The notes beneath the pieces are model-generated. The model was not told where the DNA came from. It searched no databases and saw only the letters and a list, made by a program, of their open reading frames with translations. The position numbers and the translations under genes were made by a program. This document shows positions 38,633 through 49,000 of a DNA stretch of 64,000 nucleotides, in pieces (the first letter of the stretch is position 1; each line of letters begins with the position of its first letter). The DNA comes from Rallus limicola (taxonomy: Eukaryota; Chordata; Aves; Gruiformes; Rallidae): NCBI GenBank assembly GCA_022605955.1, contig JAKCOZ010000002.1, positions 73,264,783 to 73,328,782 on the forward strand, in the 5' to 3' direction.

Positions 38633-41107
38633 ACCCTATACCAGAAGATGCCTTATTGAAACTGAATACAGCATTATTATAGCCTCTGATACTTTACCTC
38701 ATGTATTTCTTAATTCATCCTAAGTTAGCGCCTGTTCTTTTTTGATGCAGGGGAAATATTACTGACTCATCTCGAGTGTACTAAAGCTGTGCTGTATTGT
38801 GGCTGTTGTGGTGATGCATGGTATGCACACAGTAATGCCAGAAACTTCTGATTCAGCCCACAACATGCATAAGGGGATTGTTTTCCACTTTTATTAAGTA
38901 TCAGAATCTTAATGCACCCTGAAAGCACAGGGCATTCAGAGGATGTATATCATATGAAGGTGATGTTCTGTGTGCTTGTATGTTACTAGATAAGGGACAA
39001 AACCCCAGCTTTCCTCTATATGAGAGATACTCTCTTCCTTGGTTATGAAAGCAGAATGCTTAAAAGTTTATCACTGCTTGTACTTTAATGCTGATTTTTT
39101 TCTTCCTTTTTTTTTTTCCCTGTGACTTATTCCAGTAGTCCAGTGCTTGTATTTCAGGTGGTCTGCACTGTAAAAAGCAAAAGATTGATTGGATAACTGC
39201 AAGGTTTAGTCAACACCTTGACTCTTTCCCTGGGTGCTTAATGTATTTCCTAAGTGTGTGTTTCAATGTTAGAAACTCTTCTCAAAAGGCAGTGTGTTGA
39301 ACACAAAACTGCTTTTAAACCTGTGTCCTCAGTGGTCCTTTTTTATGTACTATCCTATGTCTGTGTAAGAGACTTTATATTGCAGCCAGCTGTCAGGCAT
39401 TACCTACAAAAATATTTCAGGACACTAGGTACGTTTGGCATGAATAAGGTCTTGGACTTTGTTTAACATCTTGATCTTTGTTTAACGTGGAGGAGGATGT
39501 CAAAGTGCTGCTTCCCCCTTGGGCAGGGCACCAGCAGGCAGTGGTTGGCCAGTGCAGGAGCTGGAGTGGTCTTTGCTCTGTCAGCAGGCAGCTGGTGAGA
39601 ACACAGATGTGGCCTTGGTAGGTAGCCAGGTGGTTGGCGTGTCAACCTCTCAATAAGAAAGTGTGGGCACTGACAGCCAGACTGTTGCGTTCTCCTTGGC
39701 TGCTTGGCTCCTGCTTTCTGATCTTAAATGGGTTAAGGTTGGTGTTTACAGGTGAAGGGATTAAAAACTCCTATAAACTAGGAGAAATTGCAGTAAGGAA
39801 GATAAAAAGACTAATGGGTGTTAGAATAAATAGGCAGAGATGGAGAGAAGAAAAATATTACAATAAATAAAGACCTTGACAAATAATTAATGGCAACCTG
39901 TTTGAGTTAGTACTATTTGTGTTAGAGGGTATTTTATGTCAGAAAGTCCCAGAAAGCTTTTTTTTCTTTTAATAGGTACAGTGGTCATTAGAATTAGCAG
40001 ATAATGGTAAACATTTGACTCTAATGACAGTTATCTTGGAATTCAAGAATAATTTGTTCATTCTGTATTTTAAAAATTAGTAACGCATCAGAACTCTGTA
40101 CTTCTCTCAGAAATAAAATCACACTCTGCCCTGTACACAGAGGGGTGTAAGTATGTGTTTGTGCTGTGTGTGTGCTCAGGAGCAGCCAGTTTATTAAGTC
40201 AGGTGTGGTTTATCAGCAAAATTACTTTTGTATCATTGCTGCTTGGCAAATTCCAGCTCCTTAAAGACATACTCAATGCATGAGTGTAATAGGAACCAAG
40301 AATACCATCTCTTCACCTACTTCCTCTTGTTTGTTTTTCATGGAAACTGCAAAATTAATTAATGTTTAGTTTATGAATGATTAAGAGCCTCAGTGAGAGG
40401 AACTGACCAATGCAGCTTGTCTGTTTTCCATTAAGATGAAGGCTAAAGTCCTTAGGGGGTTATGCCAGGAAAGTGGAAGGAGCATTTGGCAGCCAAGTGA
40501 TGGGCATTACAGCTCTTTGGGCAGAGTCAGGCTGCTAAACTGCATTTCTCTGGGTAAGAGTGGTTGCTGTCTGTGAATCGCTTACAGCTCAGTCTTTATG
40601 GAAAGCAGCCTTCTGGCAGGTAAGCTGTTCCTAACTCATGCAGGGTGGGAAGATGTGTGCTCCTTGGCTGGTGCTAATGGTGGAAAGGAGTGTAGAGGCT
40701 CCTTAGTGTCTTTTACCACCTTTTGCCACCTCTACTCTGCTCTTTTGTTACCATCTTTGAGTTGTATGCCCTTCCTCAGATCATGTTCAGAAAAGACCCA
40801 TCTGAGAAGTCATGGTATGGTCCTGTGTTCTGGCCAATGAGATACTGTTAGTTTAGTCCCCTTTGCAGGAGAAGTGTTACATGCCCATGTCCATGTATTT
40901 TCAGTTTATAACACTAAAAATCTTATATTTCAAGCACTACTAGTTCATCTGTATCTACCTGCAAATATATTTGGGGTTTTTTTGTTTTATCCCCTTTTGC
41001 TTTAATATATATACATCAGTGATAAATGTGTATCATGAGACAAGTGAAATACACCACATTAGCTTTTACCTATCAGTTGTCACTGAGGAGCCACATCAAG
41101 GAAAATA

Positions 41108-41240
41108 TTCAAAATACTCAAGGCCAGGTTGGATGAGGCTTTGAGCAATCTGGTCTAGTGAAGGTGTCCCTGCCCACAGCAGGGGGTTGGAACTAGATGA
41201 TCTTTGATGTCCCTTCCAACCCGAAACATTCTGTGGTTCT
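41108..41240 (+). mobile_element. CR1 LINE 3' end
   Basis: Sense CR1 tail of about 130 bp: 'ctcaaggccaggttggatga', 'ggtctagtgaaggtgtccct', and 'gatgtcccttccaacccgaa' near the end. Confidence 0.93.
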
Positions 41241-43025
41241 CTCTGAAGCTACAAATTGGTGACGTCCTTGTGCCTTGCATCATGGAGAAGAAAGGCTTTT
41301 GTTTTAACTTTAACACTGTACTTCCTGTATTAACTTTCTTTGCAGAATTGGCTTTACTCAAGTTACATTTGCTGAATAAATAGTTCACAATCTATAGGGC
41401 TACTGATACCGTAACTTGCTTGGTTTGCTTCTGGTTTGGGTTACATGAGGTAGAAAATGAAATGTAAATGATGTGTTACTCTCTCTTGGGTTTGGTTTTT
41501 TTTTTTTTTTGTTTTGGGTGGTTGTTGTCTTGGGGTTTTTTAGGAGTTTCCCTTCATGGTAGCAAAGTTGATCTTTGCTTCTGTTGTTTAATAGCATTTT
41601 CAGCTTTATACATTGAACCTTAAGTCTCTCTTCCGTTCTTCAGCTTTGTGAATCTTGAAACCACATGAGATTGCACATCTTCTGCTTCTAAGGTTTATGT
41701 TGTGCTTTTTGTATTTGGAATGCATGATTCTGATTCCCTTAAAACTGACTGTTTAAGAAGTGGCAAGATAACTGAGTGGCATAGATTTTTAAAAATTTCA
41801 TATTTTGGAGTAATTTCAGCTAGAAGCTTTCTTGGGAATAGTCTTGCAGATTCAAAGCAAGCTTAGGAATTCCTTTGTGACCTTTTTTTTTGTCACAGCA
41901 ACAAACTATATGTAGTTTAAGTGAGACCATCAGTCTTGGAAAATATTCTGGTTCTCCTGCCCTGTATAGTTGCTTCCTTCCACTGTCTCTGGGGTTTTTG
42001 TTTCAGTTGTTTTAAATAATGTTACTAGTTTATTGACTGCAGATTACAAGAGTCATATAAAATCTTTTATAAACAATAGAAGTACTGCTGCCTGGATGGG
42101 AACAGTAGGCTGATACTGGTTAATTTTGTTTGCCTGTAGGGAAGGTGTTTGTTGGGGTTTATTTTAACTTTGTGTAGATCCTACTAATGAGTTGAAACTT
42201 TCATACTCCCCCTGCCACAATCATAGGGTGTAACACACTGTATTTCTGTAAGAAGTATGACACAGTAGGAACAGATTTGTAGAGGATAGCAGTGGTGAAG
42301 ACCTGATACCCACACTATAATCTGGACCTGTAGAATGAATGTCTGTGGTTCAAGTGTGATAGCTCTGTGTCTGGAGCACGCTTTCAAGGTTAGTTTCTTC
42401 TGAAAGAATCCATTTTGCTCACTTTTTCTAGGCAATGTTGAGTTAAAGGGCTGTCTAGAAAAGCAGGCTTCCATCCAAACTGAAATGGCAACACCTACAC
42501 ACCCTACATCTGGTTCGATTTAGCCTATAGAGCCATGGATCTTTCCATGTACACTGGAAATGCTCCTACCTAAAGTGCTGAAAAGTCTCTGGTTTGGCTG
42601 TGGCAGGAAAGATGCTGACCACCACAAATGATAAAATCCAAGCCAATGATAGCTCATTAACAGCTCTAGCTTCAAGTGACTGTAGTCTAAAGGGACAAAA
42701 CAAGACACTTCATTTGCTTGTGTGTGATTGTTAGTGGCTTAACTAAGAGTCTTAACTAAGTTTGACTGATTTCCTTAGGACTAAAAGTTCTGAAAACCTG
42801 GTGGGGTTTTTCTGAATCGCTCAGTCTACCATAACGGCTGTGTACAATAAGGTGGCACTAAATTTACAGAACTTAGCACAGAGTTGTCCCTAAAAACATC
42901 ACATAATTAATTGCAGAATTATAAAATACTAGAGCCAAAAGAGAAAAGATCAATACTATCGTGCTAAGAGTGTGCTTGGAGCTGTTTTTATGCTAACCTT
43001 TGGAAACCTTTTCTGATGCTTGCAG

Positions 43026-43907
43026 GTGGCACTTCATATCTAAATATGGACCGTTTTGAAGATGTGTCAGATGGTGAAGTGGATCACGCTTTCTTTGACA
43101 GTGATTTTGAGGAAGAGAAAAACAAAGCCAAAGCAAATGGTGACCATTTAGAGAAAGGAAGTACAAAGGCAGCTTTTTCAGACTCTGATCTGGTTTCTAA
43201 TGTGATGGATGCAAAGTGTTCTGAGGAGAAAAGTGAAGGACACCAGAATGATTTGCTGAAGGATCTGTCCGTAGAAAATAGCACAGATTTTTTTGGAGAT
43301 GTTTCATCATTGTCACTTTCTTCAGTTGCAGAGAATGCAGGTACATCTGGGGTGACAACTGCAGCAACTAGGGGAACACAGGAGAATGTTTCTGCTGGAA
43401 TCCCTAAAATAGTTAAAGAAGGTGAAGAAGATTATTATACAGATGAAGAAGATAGTAGTGATGATGGCAAAAAACAGAAAGTCAGACCAAAGTCAGCTAA
43501 GCAGTCAAGCAACATAAAAAAGGCTAGCAAAAAATACACTAATATCAGCTCCTCCTCCTCCTCTTCTTCCTCCTCTTCCTCCTCATCTTCATCCTCCAGC
43601 TCAGATACAGATTGTTCTGATACAGATTCTGATAGCTGTTTATCAGATTCATCTCATTCTTCCTCAAAGAGAAATGCTCCTAGGAATGCTCTTCTGTCTC
43701 CAAAACAAAAATTCAAGTCAGCAATGAAATCAGCAGAAAGAAAACCTAAACTTGGTGACTACTTGGAGGAGTCTGAGGACACAGTGACTGATGTAACACC
43801 TCTGTCAACTCCAGACATAAGTCCTATCCAGTCTTTTGAACTGGCAGCATCAAATGATAAGAAACTAAAAGTAAAAAGACAGGAAAATGTGAACCAAGAA
43901 TTATATG
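43026..43907 (+). CDS. CFAP97: CFAP97 first coding exon (ATG at 43046)
   Basis: The exon opens after TGCAG at 43025. Translation starts at 43046 (AAAT before ATG, a weak-to-fair context) and gives 287 codons plus one base. The N-terminus MDRFEDVSDGEVDHAFFDSD and the later IPKIVKEGEEDYYTDEE and EESEDTVTDVTPLSTPDISP match conserved blocks I recall from vertebrate CFAP97 (KIAA1430, Hemingway homologue), a cilia- and flagella-associated protein. Residues 168-186 form a run of 19 Ser, followed by an acidic/Ser-rich stretch (DTDCSDTDSDS). The region is predicted to be disordered and is rich in possible CK2 sites. The exon ends TATG|GTAATT at 43907/43908, phase 1. The first 20 bases (43026-43045) are 5' UTR. 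The donor is duplicated 23 bp downstream. Confidence 0.95.
43547..43603 (+). repeat. CFAP97: Serine-codon tract in CFAP97
   Basis: Nineteen consecutive Ser codons, mostly TCC and TCT with AGC at both ends and two TCA interruptions. This is a triplet-repeat-like tract and may vary in length between individuals. Confidence 0.95.
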
Positions 43908-43953
43908 GTAATTTTGAGGAATTTAACTATGTAATTTTGAGGAATTTAACTAC
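43908..43953. repeat. CFAP97: 23-bp tandem duplication over the CFAP97 exon donor
   Basis: Two adjacent units, 43908-43930 and 43931-43953, both starting 'gtaattttgaggaatttaac' and differing only in the last base (t versus c). Each unit starts with a GTAATT donor-like sequence. Confidence 0.97.
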
Positions 43954-44019
43954 AACACAAAATTTTTAAAATCTCTGGGGCTGGGCAAGCCAATCTTACA
44001 TCTTTATTTTTCTCATTAG
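43908..44019 (+). other. CFAP97: CFAP97 short intron (112 bp)
   Basis: Bounded by GTAATT at 43908 and a good pyrimidine tract plus CATTAG at 44019. From 43954 to the acceptor there is no GT dinucleotide, so the only nearby donors are the two duplicated ones. Only the first keeps the reading frame into the next exon (Asp-Ser-Glu-Phe-Asp-His). Confidence 0.8.
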
Positions 44020-44091
44020 ATTCTGAGTTTGATCACAGATACAGTCGAAAAGTCTTGCATGATGCCATGGACCTGAATCAGCTTTTGAAAG
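44020..44091 (+). CDS. CFAP97: CFAP97 second coding exon
   Basis: A 72-bp exon that completes an Asp codon and then encodes 23 residues, [20 protein letters not shown] then LLK, plus one base. The [15 protein letters not shown] block is the start of the conserved C-terminal half of CFAP97. The acceptor is CATTAG (44014-44019); the donor is AAAG|GTAACT at 44091/44092. Phase 1 in and phase 1 out are consistent with both neighbours. Confidence 0.93.
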
Positions 44092-44269
44092 GTAACTTTT
44101 AAATGTTCTCTGTAAATAGTAGGACATCTGTATGTTGCTGGGAGCAATTGAGATCCAAGAGAAGAGAATGAGCTTTTAATGTGCCACTGTGTATTTTTAA
44201 AACTGGTTTGTGATTAAGCTGTTAATCTAATTCTTTGAATTCTTACCTAGGTAAATAGTATTGATTCTA

Positions 44270-44370
44270 CAGGCCTGGAGGTTGGTGGCCCTGCCTGTGG
44301 CAGGGGGGGTTGGAACTCTGTGATCCTTGGGGTCCCTTCCAACCCAGACCAGTCCACGATTCTATGATAC
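44270..44370 (+). mobile_element. Short CR1 3' end
   Basis: Sense CR1 tail of about 100 bp: 'caggcctggaggttggtggc', then 'ggggtcccttccaacccaga' and 'attctatgata'. The wording matches the antisense CR1 at 62360, so it may be the same subfamily. Confidence 0.92.
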
Positions 44371-46033
44371 AGTGGAAAGAGGCAGCATGCATATCAGCAT
44401 GTGGTGGTATGCATATACCTAGAAGCAAGATATATAAATAAGGTGAATCTCTAGATAAGATTTGATCTATTAACAAACTGAATAATAAAACTGCCCATAC
44501 ATGTTGAGAAATGAAGGTTTACTGTACTATGCCTCCATTTGCTGACTTAATTAACAACCTTTCTGATAAAATGCTGGGTTATTTACCTTCAAAATTGAAA
44601 GGCAGTCCAGAACTACATTGCATGATAATAGTATTTATATCTTTGAGTTTCTGGCACTTTTTCTGATAATGGAACTGAGTTATTAGAAATTCTTTTTCTG
44701 AACTAAGTGCCTGCCTTCTAAAATACCATAAAGTTGAGTAAAGGTGTTTTAAAGAGAAAAATAGAGAATCTTTTTACTAAAACTCAAGTGGCTGATTCTT
44801 GCCAATAGATTTATTAGAACTTAATAATGAAGTCTGAGAGAACTTTCACTGTATTCATTGCAGACCTTCAGTGCCTGGGGTGAGAATGCACTAGACTGTT
44901 TCCTGTGTGTATTTTAAGGTCTAAACAGTTCTTCAGTGTTTGTTTTCATGGCCCAGAGTTTTCAGTGGTAAAATCCATAGAATAAAAGAAATCTGCTGAT
45001 CTCAGGTGAGATTAGCTTCTTGAAGTCTAAATCTGGTATGTTTTAACCCAAGCTTGCTGTATTGCAGTAGGTCTGGCGTAGCTAAAACTGTGTGTTGTCT
45101 TTGCTTTGCTCCTTGCCAGAGCTGAGCCCATAGTGAGTAAAGATTCAAAATATATTGTATGCATCATTTAACTTTCCTGTGAGGAGAAAGGATGAATTTA
45201 CTTGTGTGGAAATTCTTCTGACAGTAAGAAAAAGAGACACAGCCAGCAAGAAAAGTAGAGCTCTGACAGACAGTCCTTGTGCTCCAGCAAGTCTTTTGTA
45301 CTAGAAAAGGTTTAAACCACTTATCAAAATGTGATGTTAGAAGAGTTGTTGCTAGGCAATTGGAATTATGATGTCCTACATCTTTATTTGTTCCCTAATA
45401 GCAGGAAACTATTTAGTAACTGGTGATTATAGAAGGATTCATCTCATCCCTAAAACAAATGGGTATTATAGCTCTGAATAGGTATTCTGAGATGAATCTC
45501 TGTTTGGAGGGGTGAAGGGAGTTTGTTCCCACGACTGAAAAACAGTTTGAAATAATAATGCTTAAGGTTGAGAACCAAGAAGTAGAATTCATATAATCTG
45601 GCAGTGAATGCTCCTGATAAACTTGTACATTACTTCCAGGTGCCTCTCTAAATTTGCAAGCACAACATAGCTTAATTACTTTGGGTATTTTGTCAGATGG
45701 GGCAAGATAGTTAATGGTGGAAGGTGACTAGTCTGGGAAAGTAGGAGCTAATGTTATTCTGAGTTACAGCTTCCAGGTTTTTCTGTACTCATTTTAATTA
45801 AAAGTGCAAATCATTCCCCCTCAACCCACTCTGCATGATGTGTCTGTGAGAGCTGCACAGGCATGAGCATCGCTTCCAAGAGACAACAGTGTAAGCCCCA
45901 AACTGAGTGCATGAAAGAGTGCTTAAGCAATCATCAAGATGTCTGACTTGGGTTCCAAGTATAATATTCTTCCAGTAATTCATGCTGATGAAGTGTTTTC
46001 TTTAAAATTTTTGTTGAGTATGTTTGTAATATA

Positions 46034-46060
46034 ACATACATACATACCTACATACATACA
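46034..46060. repeat. ATAC microsatellite
   Basis: About six imperfect copies of the tetranucleotide catA/cctA (cataca tacatacctacatacataca). Confidence 0.85.
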
Positions 46061-49000
46061 GGGCCTAAGCATTTACAGCAGTTATGTGAATTTATTCTCC
46101 CAGGGTCCCCTGAAACTTGTGGACTTTCAGTGTGATCTGTTACCATGTTATTTCATGGGGGGCATGCAGGAATTTATTTATTAACAGTTTTATCTATTGT
46201 TAATATGAACATTTGGGAACAGCAGAATCTCTTGTGTTAAAAAAAAGAATCAAAAGAGCTAGGAAAGGGAAGAAATCTGTTTGAACAGCAAGTTTTGGAC
46301 CAGAACAAGGGTCTGGTGATTAAGCAGTCAGGTGCTTTGTGTACCTTAAAATAGAATTTGTTAGAAGCATTTAGGAAAAAAAAAAAAAATGTTGTGGTTA
46401 AATTACAGAGATGAAATAGGGTTTCCTCTGTTACGTGCCTTGGATACATATTTGTGCTCATATTGTAAACTCCTCATTTCCATAAGCATTTTTTAAAAAT
46501 CTTACATATTTTTTTAATGTATCGTGCCTTATATTTTCTAAAGATATGCTTGTTCTTGATAGAAGCCAAATTTATGTTATTTGTGAGAACTTAAATTACT
46601 CAGAATAATTTTAGCTGGCAATCTGATAGCCTCTGTGCTGTATATGGTGCTTTGGATGTCTTGAAGGTGAGTATTGCAGTCCAGCTGTATCACTGATTTG
46701 TAGGATTACTCTTTAGCAACCAGAACTCTTAACAAGAGAATGACAAAGGTGTGTGATAGCACTAAATGACTACATCTGAAAGTTGTTGTATGTATGCTGT
46801 TACCAAAGGGAGCATTACCAGGTACTGCAGCTTGCTATGAGGCCTCCGTTCTCCCTCTGGAAAATAACTGAGCTAGTTTTATTCAGAATGGCAGGAATCT
46901 TGTTGGTCACAATCACTGGAGGGGCAAAGTGAAGATGATGCATGAAAACTGGAGAGGAGCAGGTTCTCCATGTTCCTGAAGACAAATAAAGCATATGAAT
47001 GCAGTCTTTGTATTGGCACTGACTAGACAGGAGTCCAGCCCTGCTTCAAAGCAAAGGAAGAAGCACAATAAAATGAGTGGTTCTCAGACCCTGCAGGTTG
47101 TATGGTATATTGGCATGGTTTTGCATGCATGCTGATGGAGGAGGAGCATGTGAACAGTAGAGCACTCTTGACAGCAGATGCAGCACAAAAGAAGATATTA
47201 TGGAGCCCAGGTGTCTGTAAGATACCGCATTAAGGTATAGGGTGCACACTCACACTCCTTCTGAGTGTCTTTCTGATGTGCAGTTCAGAGTGCCATGGAG
47301 GGAGCTATCTTCTGCAGCACCCTCCCTGAGGAGCTGAGCTTGCCCTGCTCACCATCTGGTTGCAGAGCCTGGAGTACTAAAACCAGCCTGGGCCATGTTA
47401 CAATGCGGGGCCACCTGCACCACACAGTTCAAGTTACTGGTCTTAGTGATTACTTATTAATTATCCCTGCATTAAGCATCGAAATCTTGGGTTTATCTGT
47501 AGCTCTGGTAGCTGTGAACTGCTGAATTGTTTAATTGTTGTTGGTAGGTTTTTTTTTTTTACTTGTGTTCATGAAAATTGCTTGCTGTTTGGGTTGTATT
47601 TAAAATGTATATAAATACATTTTTGCAGATATAGAAGTCAGTGTTTATGGTGCTTATGTTATGACTGATATCATATAGCTATAGCTGATAGCTGTCATAG
47701 TGGTGTATAAGAGCTATTGTAGCCTTGTGGAGTTAGCCACACTACTTAAGAATTCAGATGTGTTCCAAGAATGCAGGTACTCCCAATTCTAGTTACTCAA
47801 GGTTAATAGGGTTTTATATTTTACAGACCTTGACTTGTCTTTTTTCCACCACCTGCATGTGAAAAAATGCAGGTGTGATTATGATTTTATTTTTTTCAGG
47901 TGGAAATGCAGTTCTTCAGTTCTTTTATGATGTTACGTAGATTTCTCTGTGTAATTCTTTTGTGAGTCAATGCTGGTTCCACTTTGCTATAAACTGTAAA
48001 GATCTTTTTTAGAAAATGGGAATAACCAACTCCAAGCAATGTTCAAACCCCATAATAATAAATGTCAGAGATATCTCTTCTGCTATACTCTTGAGTAATC
48101 TGAACACAAAAAGAGAATTAAATATGCCAATGCAAAGACATAGATTGTCAAAAATTGGGTTTGGAAGTGATTCATAAGACTCCATATTAGAAAGTTGGGT
48201 ATAAAAGAATTGGGAAAACATCCAGTACTGTTTTGCTGGATTCTATGCCCAGATCTGATGTCACAGGTAACTTTAAGGAACTGAGGTTATGCAGATAGAG
48301 ATGAATTAAGCATACAAGAATGTACTATGCATTCATCCATTTCTATTCCATTATGCTACAGGCATTAGACAAGTCTCTTGACTTCTGCAGAATAGAGAGT
48401 TGTATGCTAAAAATGTGTGTGTGACTGTCTGAATTTATATTGGGTATCGATACAGTAGTCACGGGATTACCTAAGGTATGTAGAGTGCCATAGAATTTAG
48501 TACTTGGTGTTTTCTTCTCTGTAAAATGGGGTTGATACCTGCTTATTATACAGAAGTGACTGTGAGAATTAGTCTGTAAATCCATGGTATTAGCTATTAT
48601 TAACTTGAGGAGGTGGTGTGGTGGGGTAAGTAGGACAGTAGGCCGCGGGCTGAAGACCTGAATTCTATCTCTGAAGCACTCCCTGACCTATATGCTCTCT
48701 GATAAATCCTTTTGCTTCTTCTGCACCTGGATTTTTCTGTTGTGAAATACTCAGAGCTCACTAGTTGGTAAGCACTGGGATACAAATGTATTATTATGAA
48801 AGTAAAAGCTCTGTCTTTCTCAATAAAAGCTATGGTGGGACATTAAGCAGCAGCTTCAGCTGAACATGTAACAATTGCTTTAACTTTTTCTTTGCTATAA
48901 TTTGTTGGTCAAGAAGCAGAATTCATTTTTTGATCACTGACATTTTCTCTTCATAGAGATATCTTTGTTATCTGTGTGCTCATTTGTTCTGAGTTAGTGT

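Larger units (their letters stand above)
32410..43025 (+). other. CFAP97: CFAP97 intron 1 (5' UTR intron, left limit inferred)
   Basis: About 10.6 kb between the candidate first exon and the acceptor at 43025 (CTGATGCTTGCAG). Recognised contents are a 20-bp triplicate (32603-32662), a poly-T run (33145-33166), short CR1 ends (34935-34985, 37125-37222), a CR1 copy (38056-38347), a 16-bp duplication (38601-38632) and a CR1 end (41108-41240). I see no other coding exon. Confidence 0.6.

Noticed and set aside
38601..38640. Telomere-like ccctaa strings
   Set aside because: There are only three spaced occurrences, explained by a 16-bp duplication; not an interstitial telomere array.
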